DNA of 64,000 nt from Branchiostoma floridae (GCF_000003815.2 NC_049979.1:24089752-24153751); one strand, 5' to 3'; counted from the stretch's first letter, positions 1 through 11,607 are shown. A program made the numbers and translations. The notes: generated by a model from the letters alone, not told the origin.

Positions 1-157
1 GTTATTTCTGCCACCCCCGAATAATTTGAACTATCCCACGGTTGACCTTTGAACTTAAAGGAACTTCCCGCGCTTTGTTGGCGCTTTGTTTGCTTCCAGC
101 TGTGAATCGCCAGTCGCGGACAAAAGAACTGGCTTCGTAGAACGTCAGCAGGGGGAG
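1..157 (+). other. 5' noncoding exon and upstream block of kelch-like copy 1
   Basis: This block is homologous to three others in the window (about 5021-5168, 13126-13295 and 18070-18279). All share the words TTTGAACTATCCCA, GACCTTTGAACTT and a final CAGCAGGGnGAG followed by a GTAGGA donor (GT at 158-159). The acceptor TTTTGCAG at 1159-1166 lies just before the coding exon in every copy, so I read this as the end of a 5' untranslated exon carried along in each duplication. The true transcription start is not visible and may lie before the window. Confidence 0.55.
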
Positions 158-1166
158 GTAGGAAAGCTGTAACTTTAAAGTTTAATACAAGACGAGAGAC
201 GCAATTACCTATTAGTAAGCGTCTATTATCAAACTTATGGTAACGTTTATAATTTGGACTGAAAAGGAGGGATAGTTGTGCTACTTTCTTGGCTGACAAG
301 ACAGGCCCGATCTGCTCCTACTTCATGTCTTCACGGCGTTCTCTGCTTTACTTTTTCCTATAAAAGGTCGCTTCAAAATGAGCTCAAAATCCTGCAATAC
401 AGCACAGTTCGGTGTAATAGATCTATATCCCTAAAACATCCAGTAAAATTATGATAAGAGTCATAAGACTGTATCTAGTATAAAACTAAAAGCTTTGACA
501 CATGTAAATAAGAGTACTGTTAGTTTGGAAGGGTTTGCGGAAAAGACAGGGCCCAGCGGCTGGGCTGGCGACTTTCACCCTACATACCCTTGAGGCCCAG
601 AGGGGTAGCCTGGAATAGCCAGCCCAGGCACTGAGCCTAGCCTTTTCTGAAGGGCTGCATGCTCTTTTCCAGATGGCGTAGGCAGGCCTTTTCCCCCCGC
701 TATTCTAGGGGACTCTACTTTATGTCAGATAATTCATATTGAGGTGAAAAGTTCCTGTAGAGCATAGTCAGTGCCTATGAGGTATAGGGTGGACAATTCT
801 AAAATTTCCCATGTAGCAAAGCTACTGCAATTGACATAAAGAGTAAATGAGCCTAAAAATTTCTTGTAAATCATAATCTGCCCTCCCAATTTCGTAAGCC
901 ATAGTAGAGACACCAACATTGACCTGTTGGCATTAAGCTTAGCTTGGTCAACCAGAAAAAATAGTGTTTCAGAGGGTCAAGATTTCAAACTCTGTAATAT
1001 TGTCTGCAATCATCTGACCAGTCAACACTACCTGCGTCATTATACTAGCAATGAGCCAGATTTAACCTACTAGTATAGCATTCTCAAACAACTAAGGAAC
1101 AGTTTTGCATATTTACTTAAACAACATTGAGGATGAATGATCAATATAAGTCCTTGTGTTTTGCAG
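158..1166 (+). other. 5'UTR intron of kelch-like copy 1
   Basis: About 1 kb between the conserved GTAGGA donor and the TTTTGCAG acceptor. It contains the words GGGCCCAGCGGC and GAGGCCCAGAGGGGTAGCCTGG near 550-615. These are the uninterrupted equivalent of the sites at which transposons sit in copies 2 and 4. No coding potential seen. Confidence 0.5.
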
Positions 1167-1175
1167 GATTGAGGT

Positions 1176-2764
1176 ATGATGGCAGAGGCACAGAGATCAC
1201 AGGCATCACATGACTTCTGCCACAATCCACATGCAGGCTCCCTCTTGCAGGGTTTACAGGAACTGCGATCTGACAACCTCCTGACAGATGTTGTCCTTTG
1301 TGTCTCTGGAAAAGAGATTCCATGCCATCGAAATGTTCTGGCTGCCTGCAGTGAATACTTTCGTGCAATGTATTGTAACGGACATCGTGAGAGCAAAGAG
1401 CACAAAGTGACCATACATGAAGTCACCCCCGGAGCCTTGCAGCTTCTTGTTGACTTCGTGTACACATCGAAAGTGACCATCACACAGGACAATGCTTTGA
1501 AACTGCTAGAAGGGGCCAACTTTTTCCAGATTCAACCTGTCCATGATGCTTGTGTGAATTTCATCTCCAACAACCTGAGTGACAAAGACTGTCTTCAGAT
1601 GATGCACGTAGGAAATGTGCTGTCCTGCCCAGACCTGGAGATAAGAGCGAGGTCATATGCCTTGAAGGAGTTTGCATCAGTCAGCAAAACACCCGAGTTC
1701 CTTTCTTCGACTAAGTCTCAGCTCATCAAACTTATCTCATCTGATGACCTCAGTGCTACAGAAGAAGTCGTGTACACAGCAGTGATGACATGGATCAACC
1801 ACGACACTGATGAGAGGAATAAGGACATGAAAGAGCTGATGGAACTGGTCAGGTTTCCCTTCATGGACAAACAGTACTTCTTTGAGAATGTAGAGACGAA
1901 TGAAGAAATAAGGAATTCTTGTCAGGATATCATGACAGAAGGTCGCAGATGCCAGCTCTTTCCAAGAGAGATTGAGTCACCTCGCACCCGTCCCCGCCAA
2001 GCCAGTGGTCTGAGGGAGGCAGTAGTGGTCATTGGATGGATAAATGAAGATGAGAATACAGTAGGTCGTAACTCCTGCTCCATCACAATGACCAGTGATG
2101 CAGAGCCCACAAGCTCAAGTTGGATTGATGTGACTGAACTACCTGAAGGCTTTGAAGGGGATTGTGAATATCCATTTCCTGTGGCTGTCCTGGGCACGAG
2201 TGACATTCTCATGTCTGATCAACAGGATGCGTGGCTGTACCAGTTAGAACTGAACTCCTGGTCCAAGCTTGCACAGATGAACTTGGAGCGGTATCATCAC
2301 AGGCTGTCAGTGTTATATGGTAAAGTGTATGCAATTGGCGGCACAGACAGAGATAATACGCCATTATCATCAGTTGAGGTCTATGACCGAAGGCAGAACA
2401 AGTGGACTGAAGGTGTTCCTCTCCCACAGCCTAGGTACTGTCATGCAGTTGCAGTATTGGACAGCAGTATATATGTGATGGGTGGGTTTGAGAGAGAAAA
2501 TACAGCAACCATGTACCGCTTCAGCCCAGGAGACTCACAATGGCAGTCCATGAGGGACATGCCTGGTGTAGGTGAATATGTGACTGCCACAGTCCTAAAT
2601 GGTGACATCTATCTGGCTGGGGTGCAGTCGTCCATTTACTGTTTCAGGCCCAGTGAAAGTGGTGGTGTCTGGAGTAAGGTAGTATCAGGTATTCTAGAGG
2701 ATTGTGGCATGACTGTGTTGAAGGGGAAGGTTTATATCTATGGAGGCTATGATACAACAACTGG

Positions 2765-2795
<31 letters not shown>

Positions 2796-2906
2796 AGTAC
2801 AGATGTCATGTGCCTTGATCCGGAAACCCAGTCACTCAGCCATGTAGGAAACATGGCCAAGGATGTATACCACATTTCTTGCATCACAGTACTTAAGTCT
2901 TGCTGA
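1176..2906 (+). CDS. BTB-BACK-Kelch protein, array copy 1 (KLHL24/KLHL38-like)
   Basis: Predicted substrate adaptor of a CUL3 ubiquitin ligase, 576 aa. Residues about 24-131 form the BTB domain (LLTDVVLCV, IPCHRNVLAACSEYFRAM), about 136-240 the BACK domain, and about 280-576 six kelch repeats (for example VYAIGGT...VEVYD...W and IYVMGGF...MYRF...W). The BTB glutamate of the CUL3-contact phi-x-E position is present (HRES). The start is supported by an in-frame TGA six bases upstream, conserved in all four copies, and by the acceptor at 1165-1166. Blade 1 reads VVVIGW, so the usual second glycine of the kelch GG pair is replaced. A run of nine aspartates (GAT repeat, about 2766-2792) in the last blade is unique to this copy. 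Family assignment is firm; orthology to one vertebrate KLHL is not. Confidence 0.93.
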
Positions 2907-3969
2907 TGAACAAAACCAGAAGTCACATTTTTGTGACACATCCTGGGTAAATGTCTGTAAGATAAGAGTTTCTCAGGATCTTTAGGTTACTCTTAAGTCA
3001 TTTCAGTTCTACTGGAAAGCTGTTTATTATCTTTCGTCAGTTTAGTTTCTATAGTAAACATTTGTTATGTATGTTTATTTGTTAAATAGCGATACATAAA
3101 AGCTTGTTGATTCCTGCATTGTGTATTCCCTGATGTTGACAGCATAGTCTAGAAAACAAAAGTTTTGAATTTGACTGTTTTATAAGTCAATTTGATGAAA
3201 TGCAAGTTGACCTTTCTTAACCCCTCAATGGCCTGCCTTCTTGCTATTTCCAGTGTGCTACTAGTATTCAACTGTGTTGATTGCAAACTGGTAAAATAAT
3301 GTGTTGAAGTCTTTGTAGTGTACCCCCCCCCCCCCATTTTGAATTTTGTTGTCTACTTTTTCTTATAGAAGTTAGTGCCTCCAGCATGTGTTCCTGTAAT
3401 GTTGGTAACCAAGCCAAAGGCTTGTTGGCAACTTTTGGAGTAAAAACAGAACTTGATTTTGAGCCATGACAACGAGATAGTGATGTTAAGTAGACAACAA
3501 CTTGGAGTGTACTTGTATTTTGTTGCCTTACATACAAACATGTGTCAAAGACAAGTATCAGATGCATTGTAAGTTAAAAGTAGAGAAAGAATGGAACTTA
3601 GTTACAGCTGCCGTTATATAGTTTTTAACACACTGTTACAGTAGTTTTCTTATATTAGGTTGTAAGGTTAGCATGAAATGTGATCATGGGAAACATCAGA
3701 AAAAAAAAACCCAGTTGTACATGTATTTGAGAAAGGTCTTCTGTGATGTGTGAGTTTATACCCAGGGAATAGAAACTTTAGATAACTGCATGCAGTAGCA
3801 TTTGGAAGCAAATGTAATATTCTGCTTGGCATCGAAGTCCATAGAAAATGTTTTCTGTAATGTGTAGGAAAGAAACTTTGCTGAAAAAGGGAAGATACTG
3901 TGGTCAGTCCAGAGAATGCCAACATGTCCCCTGTAACGTTACCAGGTAGTATCCAACAAACCTACTGAA
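2907..3969 (+). other. 3' region of kelch-like copy 1
   Basis: Noncoding sequence that aligns along its length with 10918-12290 (copy 2) and, more loosely, with 15618-17600 (copy 3). Shared words include TTTGTGACACATCCTGGGTAA, CAGTTCTACTGGAAAGCTG and a poly-C tract (3320-3335). This is the 3'UTR and flank carried in each duplication. At 3597-3603 it shows the empty site CTTAGTT for the transposon found in copy 2. Confidence 0.6.
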
Positions 3970-4663
3970 GTAGAGTCCATTCCAAGACACCGTGCAGATG
4001 TTTGTTGCTATTGTTTAGAACTGATTTTAAAGTTTTGTAATTATATGTCTAAGACATTTGATACTTTAGAAATATTTTTAACACTGTTTCAACTTTATAA
4101 TTATTTCCCTGGTCCTGTAAAACTTTGGAAATATTCATGGTGTGGAATTGGATACTTCTAATGGTTTCTAAATAATGATAACAGCATTCTACCATTATTT
4201 ACCATTTTCTACCATTTTTTGCAAATGGTTCAGGGGTCTGGGAAGATAGCAATTCACACATCCTTGCAAAGTATGGTTGGGTGCCATGCAACAATGGCCC
4301 ACCACAAAGGATCCACCAGTGCCCAGCTGTGAAATCTAAAAATATACAGAGGCTACAATATGGCTTACTTTTATGGGGGCAATAAACTAATTTTACCATT
4401 CGGCAAAGTTTACAAATATTTGTAAATAAATGTCAAATATTCACACAGAGGTTTCAGAATTATTCTAAATAAAGATATTTTTGTACAGTTACTTTCAAAA
4501 TGTTTCTTAAATATTCAAAGGAATTCAAATAGATGAGTATTTTATAGTCAATTGTTTGAAAAGAATTTAATAATTGTGGCTTAGATATTCTTTTGTTGAA
4601 AATAATTCAGACTTATTACAAATATCACCTAAAAACCCTCATGGTGTCTTGGAATGGACTCTA
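3970..4663. mobile_element. Nonautonomous DNA transposon (TIR GTAGAGTCCATTCCAAGACACC)
   Basis: The left end GTAGAGTCCATTCCAAGACACC is repeated in inverted orientation at the right end (GGTGTCTTGGAATGGACTCTAC, ending 4663). The matching flank of copy 2 (about 12300-12345) has no such block. The interior is AT-rich and holds no transposase-like reading frame. A target-site duplication is not clear, so the superfamily is unassigned. Confidence 0.65.
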
Positions 4664-4782
4664 CCCCCTGAGTTACCATTAAAGTTAAAGAAGAAGTAAA
4701 ATGATACAGTAAAGAAAAGGAAGAAAGTCGAGCTGGGAATGTAGATTCTACAGTCAAAAAGGAAAAGAAGTCAGATCCGCAC

Positions 4783-4840
4783 ACGATAGATATTTTTTTA
4801 GATTGGACCCGGGCTGGGGTCTGGTATCCAGGCTAATTAA
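4783..4840. repeat. Half copy of the MITE found complete at 12837-12950
   Basis: It carries the arm GATTGGACCCGGGCTGGGG-TCTGGTATCC and the adjacent ACACGATAGATA, but lacks the opposing arm. The palindromic version is at 12837-12950. Confidence 0.5.
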
Positions 4841-5020
4841 CGTCCCAGAATCCAACGAAATAAAATAGTTACCGGTATAGTAATCCTGATATTCCGACCA
4901 GAAAGGAGATGACATCTGCATTACGTCAAATCTAACATGGCGGCGACCATGGACGCTGACGAAAACAAAATATTTCTAGGATTTGATATTACAAACCTGC
5001 AACAATTACAGCTGTTTTAT

Positions 5021-5168
5021 ACCTACCCCTGCATAATTTGAACTATCCCAAGAATGACCTTTGAACTTTCAAGATTGCTTCCAGCTGCGATCTGACAGCA
5101 TCTCCAACACGCGGGCTGGATTCCCGTCTGAAATACCCATTGATTTTGTTGAACTTCAGCAGGGAGAG
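5021..5168 (+). other. 5' noncoding exon and upstream block of kelch-like copy 2
   Basis: Homologous to 1-157, with TTTGAACTATCCCA, GACCTTTGAACTT and GAACTTCAGCAGGGAGAG followed by GTAGGAAAC (donor GT at 5169-5170). The matching acceptor is at 9194-9195. The intron (about 4 kb) is much longer than in the sister copies because of the transposon at 5577-9064. Confidence 0.55.
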
Positions 5169-6229
5169 GTAGGAAACAGCTACTGCATTAACCGTTATAA
5201 CTGTAAGCGTTCCTTTATTAATATCAAAGTTTCGGGGACGATTTTCGAATTGGAAAGAAGGATGTGCTGCTTTCCTGATAAGGCAATCCCCATCTGTTTC
5301 TTACATCTTGCTCTACTGTGCTGTTTATCATAAAATGTCGCTTCAAAATGACCTGCAAACTTGCTCCAAGTTGGTGTAATAGATCTATATCCCCACAATG
5401 TCTGGTAAATGAGTATGGAACTAAAAGCTTTCCCACATAATTTTCAAATTTTTTCAAGTGTGGAAGGGTTTATGGAAAAAGAAGGGCATGGGCTAGCACC
5501 TGTGATGACAAGCCTGCATACCCTGTGGCCCACAAGGGGTACCATAGCCTGGCATAGCCAGCAGCTAAGGGACTAGTAGCCTGGTATCCAGCCGTATTAT
5601 AGCTCCCGAGTCCTCTCCCCACATGGGTTTGATGAAAGAGCTGGGCTGTCTACCTGGGCTGTCTACCTGGGCTGTCTACCTGGGCTGTCTACCTGGCCTG
5701 GCTATCACGTCAGGCTACTCAGATCCCCCCATTCATAGCCCCATTATATGGCACTCAGCTGATTGACAGGCATAGTAATTGCTTATCTCCAACCTGCCAG
5801 TGACCGGAGACTGGCCTGTCCATGTACACCACTGGCTGGGCCCTTCGGGAATATGTCTGGGAGGCATTCCTTGCAGGAACACAAGTACCAGCACTGTGTG
5901 TAGTAATAATTATGGGGATATGTCCCAGATCCTAATTTTGAAGCTGTTTAGTCTTGCATTTCAGGACTCCATGTATTCCTAAAAGCTGTTAGTCAGGACT
6001 ATTCCTAAAATGAAGTATTTGCAAAGTAACAAATGACTCCGATTTCACATGTTATATAAGACCTAGTCTAGAAGAAGATAATCCTTTATCATTCTATTTT
6101 GTAAAAAGATTTTATAACGGTAAGGTTTTCTTGTTATTTCGGCAATATGGCATTACTAGTATATGTACTAGATTGGTCTGAAAATTGCAAGCTAGTAATT
6201 ACTTAGTTAATATTTTGTTTGTTCATATA

Positions 6230-6540
6230 TGCCCCTGTGGTGAAATCTTGCCTAGCCAATATCTTCTCGGACTCCTACCTTGTTGTGTTGGGTAAATGTT
6301 TGACCTAGAAAACAGAGGTCCTGGGTTCATATCCTTTGACATATCACAAAAGCTGTGCTGGTAATACAGGACTTTCCCCACTCCATCCAATTGTACAAGG
6401 GGGTTGGATAGATTATTGGCAGTGGAAGGAGAGGATTGGGCTCTGTCCTGGACACAAAAATTGTACAGTGGATAACAATCCACAGCCTCTAAAAGGCTAT
6501 GTGACTACCGACAGGGTCCTCCCCAGAGGATGAAACAAGG
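6230..6540 (+). mobile_element. tRNA-derived SINE-like sequence
   Basis: It contains a pol III B-box-like word, CTGGGTTCATATCC (about 6320-6333), after AGAAAACAGAGGTC. A tRNA-unrelated body follows, ending near GACTACCGACAGGGTCC. The A box is degenerate. It sits inside the large element 5577-9064. Assignment rests on the B box and overall layout only. Confidence 0.4.
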
Positions 6541-7723
6541 GCGGCCCTCCATTATGTTCCTGGCCCAGCACCACTATAACGTTACTACTTTTAAAATTTA
6601 GTGTGTTTCTTCCTATTTTCCTGGTTGGGTTTGCTAAAATTCATGACAATTCACAGATTTTTGTGCCAAGCGGTGTCACTTTTCCAATCAACATTGGCTG
6701 CAAAAACTTGTGAATGGGCGATGATCAAAACAATAGTCGTTTCACTATTGCTAAAGGAATTGCTATTATTCTCGGAGAACTTGACACATTCTGTCATTGC
6801 AAAATGATCCCATTTTCATGAAAACACTTAAACAGTGCAAACGTGTTTACTTCACAATCTTTACACTTTACAATCTCAACTTGTCAGAAAATAAGATTAG
6901 GTTTTCCAAAAATAATCATCTTACCGTCAGGTTATTTTTGCCAGTCTCTCCACTATATAATAAAAACTAGAGTTCGGGGACCTCATACCTCCATGAAATA
7001 TTTATTGCTTTTTTGTGGATGGTATGTATGTTTATAGTCGGTTGTATTTCAGAGTAATGGTTATAAATGTTATGGGAAAGTAGTGGTGTATTTATTTAAT
7101 GACATAGAGGATGTCCATCTGATTAGTAATTATTAAAATGTGACACTTAATTGTGTAATGTGCGTTTAAGAGGTCGACGGCATATGGTAGCGTGGTGTTC
7201 CTTAAGCTTGATGTTTGGCATTTAAACTGTCTAAGGTTGTCAGCATTATTGAGGTTCGACTATGTGCCTCAGAGCGGTGTGGTGGGAGGAAGTTGGGAAA
7301 CTCAGAAAGACGAAGGGATGTGGCCAACTTTAGTCAGATGGTGATTTGATTTTCCACCAATATGTCATAACATCAGCTGTTCACACGGTACAAAAATGAG
7401 ATGCACACTTTCCTCTGATAGCCCTACATCAACTGTAAGATGAATACTTGGCGCCAACCCCGTCTGCTAAAAAACAAGTACCATTGGCTACGAAAGAGAC
7501 AACTAACAACTGTCCCTTATCGTAACGAAATCAGAACATCTGTATCGCCCATAAAACTTCTGACACCCAACCCATCTAAGATGAGAGGACCTAATGGCAT
7601 TTTAATCACCATGTCACTCAAATCAGCAGTACAGTATGTGAGACATCCATACCTGTTAAGCATTACTGTTAAATGTACCTCAACTTCTTACAATTATACT
7701 TACGCTTCACATCTCCATGATAT

Positions 7724-8100
7724 CCTAAGCAGACATAAATAAAACTAATTATCATATTAAAAAAACTCGGGGTTCCCCAAACAGCTGCCATACAAATCAC
7801 CTCACTATCTGCTTGGAGCTAAGCCCATTAACAAACACTTAAAGCACGATGCCTGGTCCAATATATCGCAGATATAGGGGGGATTTCTGATATTATTACA
7901 TCGATTATAACGACAGATACGGCGCCCAAAATCACATCGATTCGAGCTTTTATCACAGCCCACCAACACAACAAGTATGAAACCAATCCATCCAGCCATT
8001 CTTGAGTAATCTTGTACACAGACAGAGACACAGTAATCTTGTACACAGACAGAGACACATATCAGAAAATATAACCTCCATGACATTTCATGGAGGTAAC
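7724..8100. repeat. Direct repeat, copy A (377 bp)
   Basis: Pairs with 8135-8460 over nearly its whole length, from CCTAAGCAGACATAAATAAA to the terminal near-palindrome ACCTCCATGACATTTCATGG-AGGT. Copy A has an extra internal duplication of GTAATCTTGTACACAGACAG. It lies inside the 5577-9064 element. Confidence 0.8.
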
Positions 8101-8134
8101 TACTGTGCCAACTGTTACAAATATTTCAAACAGT

Positions 8135-8460
8135 CCTAAGCAGACATAAATAAAACTACTGGGGGTTCCCCAAACAGCTGTCACCTCACTATCTGCTTGC
8201 AGCTAAGCCCATTAACAAACACATACAGCACGATGCCTGTACCAATATATCTCAAATATAGGGGTGATTTCTGATATTATTACATCGATTATAACGACAG
8301 ATACGGCTCCCAATATCTCATCGATTCGAGCTTTCATCGCACCCCACCAACACAACAAGTATGAAACCAATCCATCCAGCCGTTCTTGAGTAATCATCTA
8401 CACGGACAGAGACACATAACAGAAAATATAACCTCCATTCCATGACATTTCATGGAGGTA
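8135..8460. repeat. Direct repeat, copy B (326 bp)
   Basis: Second copy of the unit at 7724-8100, with scattered substitutions and without the extra internal duplication. It ends in the same TGACATTTCATGGAGGTA near-palindrome. Confidence 0.8.
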
Positions 8461-8651
8461 ATTATGGGGAGAAACCTGACCGAGAGTGTATATGTCAATA
8501 TGGCATACTAGTATAGAGAACAAGGAGGTACAACTATACCCCCCTTGGTCAGTACAACTTTAGCTTTACAGTGATTTATGCTCGTCTTTCTTGTTGTGCA
8601 AGCTGAGATTTTCTGTCCTAGAAGATAGATATTCAATAAAGAAACAAATTT

Positions 8652-8667
8652 CACACATACACACATG

Positions 8668-8729
<62 letters not shown>
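8652..8729. repeat. (CA)n microsatellite
   Basis: Almost uninterrupted CA dinucleotides with a few GC and AA interruptions, next to the right arm of the transposon at 5577-9064. Confidence 0.95.
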
Positions 8730-9204
8730 GTGCTGGTACTTGTGTTCCTGCAAGGAATGCCTCCCAGACATATTCCCGAAGGGCCCAGCCAGTGGTGCAG
8801 ATGGACAGGCCAGCCTCAGGTCACTGGCAGGTTGGAGATTAGCAATTACTATGCCTGTCAATCAGCTGAGTGCCATATGATGGGGCTATGAATGGGGGGA
8901 TCTGAGTAGCCTGACGTGATAGCCAGGCCAGGTAGACAGCCCAGGTAGACCGCCCAGGTAGACAGCCCAGCTCTTTCATCGAACCCCTCCGCAAATACAT
9001 TTCCTTAGTATGCTTGTGGACAGAAGAGACTCGGGAGCTATAATACGTCTGGATACCAGGCTTAGGCACTGGGCCCAGAATTTTCTGTACACCTGACTAT
9101 GGAATAGTCTTACATATTTACTTAGCTGCTATACATAATAAATGGGATAGCAACATTGAGGATAGATAACTTGAATAAGTCCTTGTGTTTTGCAGGATTG
9201 AGGT

Positions 9205-10917
9205 ATGATGGCAGAGGCACAGAGATTGCAGGCATCATTCGACTTTTGCCACAATCCACATGCAGGCTCCCTCTTGCAGGGTTTACAGGAACTGCGATCT
9301 GACAACCTCCTGACAGATGTTGTCCTTTGTGTCTCTGGAAAAGAGATTCCATGCCATCGAAATGTTCTGGCTGCCTGCAGTGAATACTTTCGTGCAATGT
9401 TCTGTAACGGACATCGTGAGAGCAAAGAGCACAAAGTAACCATCCATGAAGTCAGCCCTGGAGCCTTGCAGCTTCTTGTTGACTACGCGTACACATCGAA
9501 AGTGACCATCACACAGGACAATGCTGTGAAACTGCTAGAAGGGGCCAACTTTTTCCAGATTCAACCTGTACATGATGCTTGTGTGAATTTCATATCCAAC
9601 AACTTGAGTGACAAAGACTGTCTTCAGATGATGCACATAGGAAATTTGCTGTCCTGCCAAGACCTGGAGATAAGAGCGAGGTTGTATGCCTTGAAGGAGT
9701 TTGCAACACTCAGCAAAACACCCAAGTTTCTTTCTTCGACTAAGGCTCAGCTCATCACACTTATCTCATCTGATGACCTCAATGCTACAGAAGAAACAGT
9801 CTACACAGCAGTGATGACGTGGATTAACCACAACACTGATGAGAGGAATAAGGACATGAAAGAGCTGATGGAACTGGTCAGGTTTCCCTTCATGGACAAA
9901 CAGTACTTCTTTGAGAATGTAGAGATGAATGAGGAAATAAAGAAGTCTTGTCAGGATATCATGACAGAAGCTCGCAGATGCCAGCACTTTCCGAGAGAGA
10001 TCGAGTCACCTCGCACCCGTCCTCGCCATGCCAGTGGCCTGAGGGAGGCAGTAGTGGTCATTGGATGGACGATTGAAGATGAGAATAGTCTGTCTAAGTC
10101 CAGCTACATCACAATGACCTGTGATGCAGAGCCCACAAGCTCAAGTTGGATTGATATGACTGAACAACCTGAAGGCTTTGAAGGGGATAGTGAAAATCCA
10201 ATTCCTGTGGCTGTCCTGGGCACGAGTGACATTCTCATATCTGATCAACAGAATGTATGGCTGTACCAGTTAGAACTAAACTCCTGGTCCAGGCTTGCAC
10301 AGATGAACTTGGAGCGGTATGATCACAGAATGGCAGTGTTATATGGTAAATTGTATGCAATTGGTGGCAGTGGCACAGACAGAGATAACACAGCATTATC
10401 TTCAGTTGAGGTCTATGACCGAAGACAGAACAAGTGGACTAAAGGTGTTCCTCTCCCACAGCCTAAGATTCAACATGCAGTTGCAGTGTTGGACAGCAGC
10501 ATATATGTGATGGGTGGGTTTGATGAATCTGAGCTAACAGCCACCATGTACCGCTTCAGCCCAGGAGACTCACAGTGGCAGTCCATGAGAGACATACCTG
10601 GTGTAGCTAAATATGTGACTGCCACAGTCCTAAATGGTCACATCTACCTGGCTGGGGTACAGTCGTCCATTTACTGTTTCAGGCCCAGTGAAAGTGGTGG
10701 TGTCTGGAGTAAGGTAGTATCAGGTGTTCTAATGGACTGTGGAATGACTGTGTTGAAGGGGAAGGTTTATATCTATGGAGGCTATGATACAACAACTGGT
10801 GAAGAAAGTACAGATGTCATGTGCCTTGATCCAGAAACCCAGTCACTCAGCCATGTAGGAAACATGGCCAAGAATGTATACCACATTTCTTGCATCACAG
10901 TACTTAAGTCTTGCTGA
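9205..10917 (+). CDS. BTB-BACK-Kelch protein, array copy 2 (KLHL24/KLHL38-like)
   Basis: Predicted CUL3 adaptor, 570 aa, single coding exon. It is closest to copy 1, with identical BTB core words (LLTDVVLCVSGKEIPCHRNV) and the same FEGD and TTTG segments. BTB about 24-131, BACK about 136-240, six kelch repeats about 280-570. The acceptor TTTTGCAG at 9188-9195 and the in-frame TGA at 9199-9201 fix the start. Blade 1 is VVVIGW as in copy 1. The aspartate run of copy 1 is absent (TTTGEESTDV). The blade 3 loop is two residues longer (GGSGTDRDNTALSS). No break in the frame, so this is an intact gene. Confidence 0.93.
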   Translation: MMAEAQRLQASFDFCHNPHAGSLLQGLQELRSDNLLTDVVLCVSGKEIPCHRNVLAACSEYFRAMFCNGHRESKEHKVTIHEVSPGALQLLVDYAYTSKVTITQDNAVKLLEGANFFQIQPVHDACVNFISNNLSDKDCLQMMHIGNLLSCQDLEIRARLYALKEFATLSKTPKFLSSTKAQLITLISSDDLNATEETVYTAVMTWINHNTDERNKDMKELMELVRFPFMDKQYFFENVEMNEEIKKSCQDIMTEARRCQHFPREIESPRTRPRHASGLREAVVVIGWTIEDENSLSKSSYITMTCDAEPTSSSWIDMTEQPEGFEGDSENPIPVAVLGTSDILISDQQNVWLYQLELNSWSRLAQMNLERYDHRMAVLYGKLYAIGGSGTDRDNTALSSVEVYDRRQNKWTKGVPLPQPKIQHAVAVLDSSIYVMGGFDESELTATMYRFSPGDSQWQSMRDIPGVAKYVTATVLNGHIYLAGVQSSIYCFRPSESGGVWSKVVSGVLMDCGMTVLKGKVYIYGGYDTTTGEESTDVMCLDPETQSLSHVGNMAKNVYHISCITVLKSC

Positions 10918-11604
10918 TGAACAAAACCACAAGTCACATTTTTGTGACACATCCTGGGTAAATTTTTGTAAGATAAGTGTTTCTCAGGACCTTCAGGTTA
11001 CTCTTTAGTCATTTCAGTTCTACTGGAAAGCTGTTTATTATATTTCGTCAATTTAGTTTTTGTAGTAAACATTTGTTATGTATGTTTATTTGTTAAGTAG
11101 CGATACATAAAAGGTTGTTGATTTCTGCATTATGTATTCCCTGATGGTGACAGCATAGTATAGAAAAAGAAAGTTCTGGACTTGGCTGTTTTATAAGCAA
11201 ATTGGATGAGATAGAAGTTGGCCCTTTTTTAAATAACCCCTGAAGGGCCTGCCTTCTTGCTAGTTCCAGTGTACCATTCAACTGTATTGATTGCAAACTG
11301 GTAAAAAGATGTGTTGTCTTTGTAGTTACCCCCCCCCCCCCCCCCTGTTTTGAATTTTGTTGTCTACTTTTTCTTATAGAGGTTAGTACCTCCAGCATGT
11401 GTTCCTGTGATGTTGGTAACCAAGCATGTTGTCACCTTGTTGGCAACTTTTGGAGTAAGAACAGAACTCGATTTTGAGCCATGACAACAATATAGTGATG
11501 TCAAGTAGATAACAAGTTGGAGTATACATGTACTTTTGTTGCTATACGTACAAACATATATGTCAAAGACAAGTTTTAAGTTAAAAGTAGAGAAATAATG
11601 GAGC
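10918..11604 (+). other. 3' region of kelch-like copy 2
   Basis: Aligns with 2907-3600 of copy 1, including TTTTGTGACACATCCTGGGT and a poly-C tract (11330-11345). Noncoding; likely 3'UTR and flank. Confidence 0.55.
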
Positions 11605-11607
11605 TTA

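Larger units (their letters stand above)
5577..9064. mobile_element. 3.49-kb hAT-like element with long terminal inverted repeats
   Basis: The left end TAGCCTGGTATCCAGCCGTA recurs inverted at the right end (GTCTGGATACCAGGCTTA). The arms stay inverted-repeat for about 330 bp (5577-5905 against 8727-9064), including a 13-bp motif GGGCTGTCTACCT repeated four times. The flanks are GGGACTAG (5569-5576) and GGCACTGG (9065-9072), 6 of 8 matching. Copy 3 has the uninterrupted site AGGGACTGGGCCC at 13685-13697. An 8-bp duplication fits the hAT superfamily. I see no transposase frame inside; the interior holds a SINE-like block, two long direct repeats and a CA repeat, so the element is nonautonomous or decayed. 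Confidence 0.75.

Noticed and set aside
8508-8861. Open frames through the CA repeat with Cys-Val or His-Thr runs
   Set aside because: Translation of a dinucleotide repeat, not a protein.
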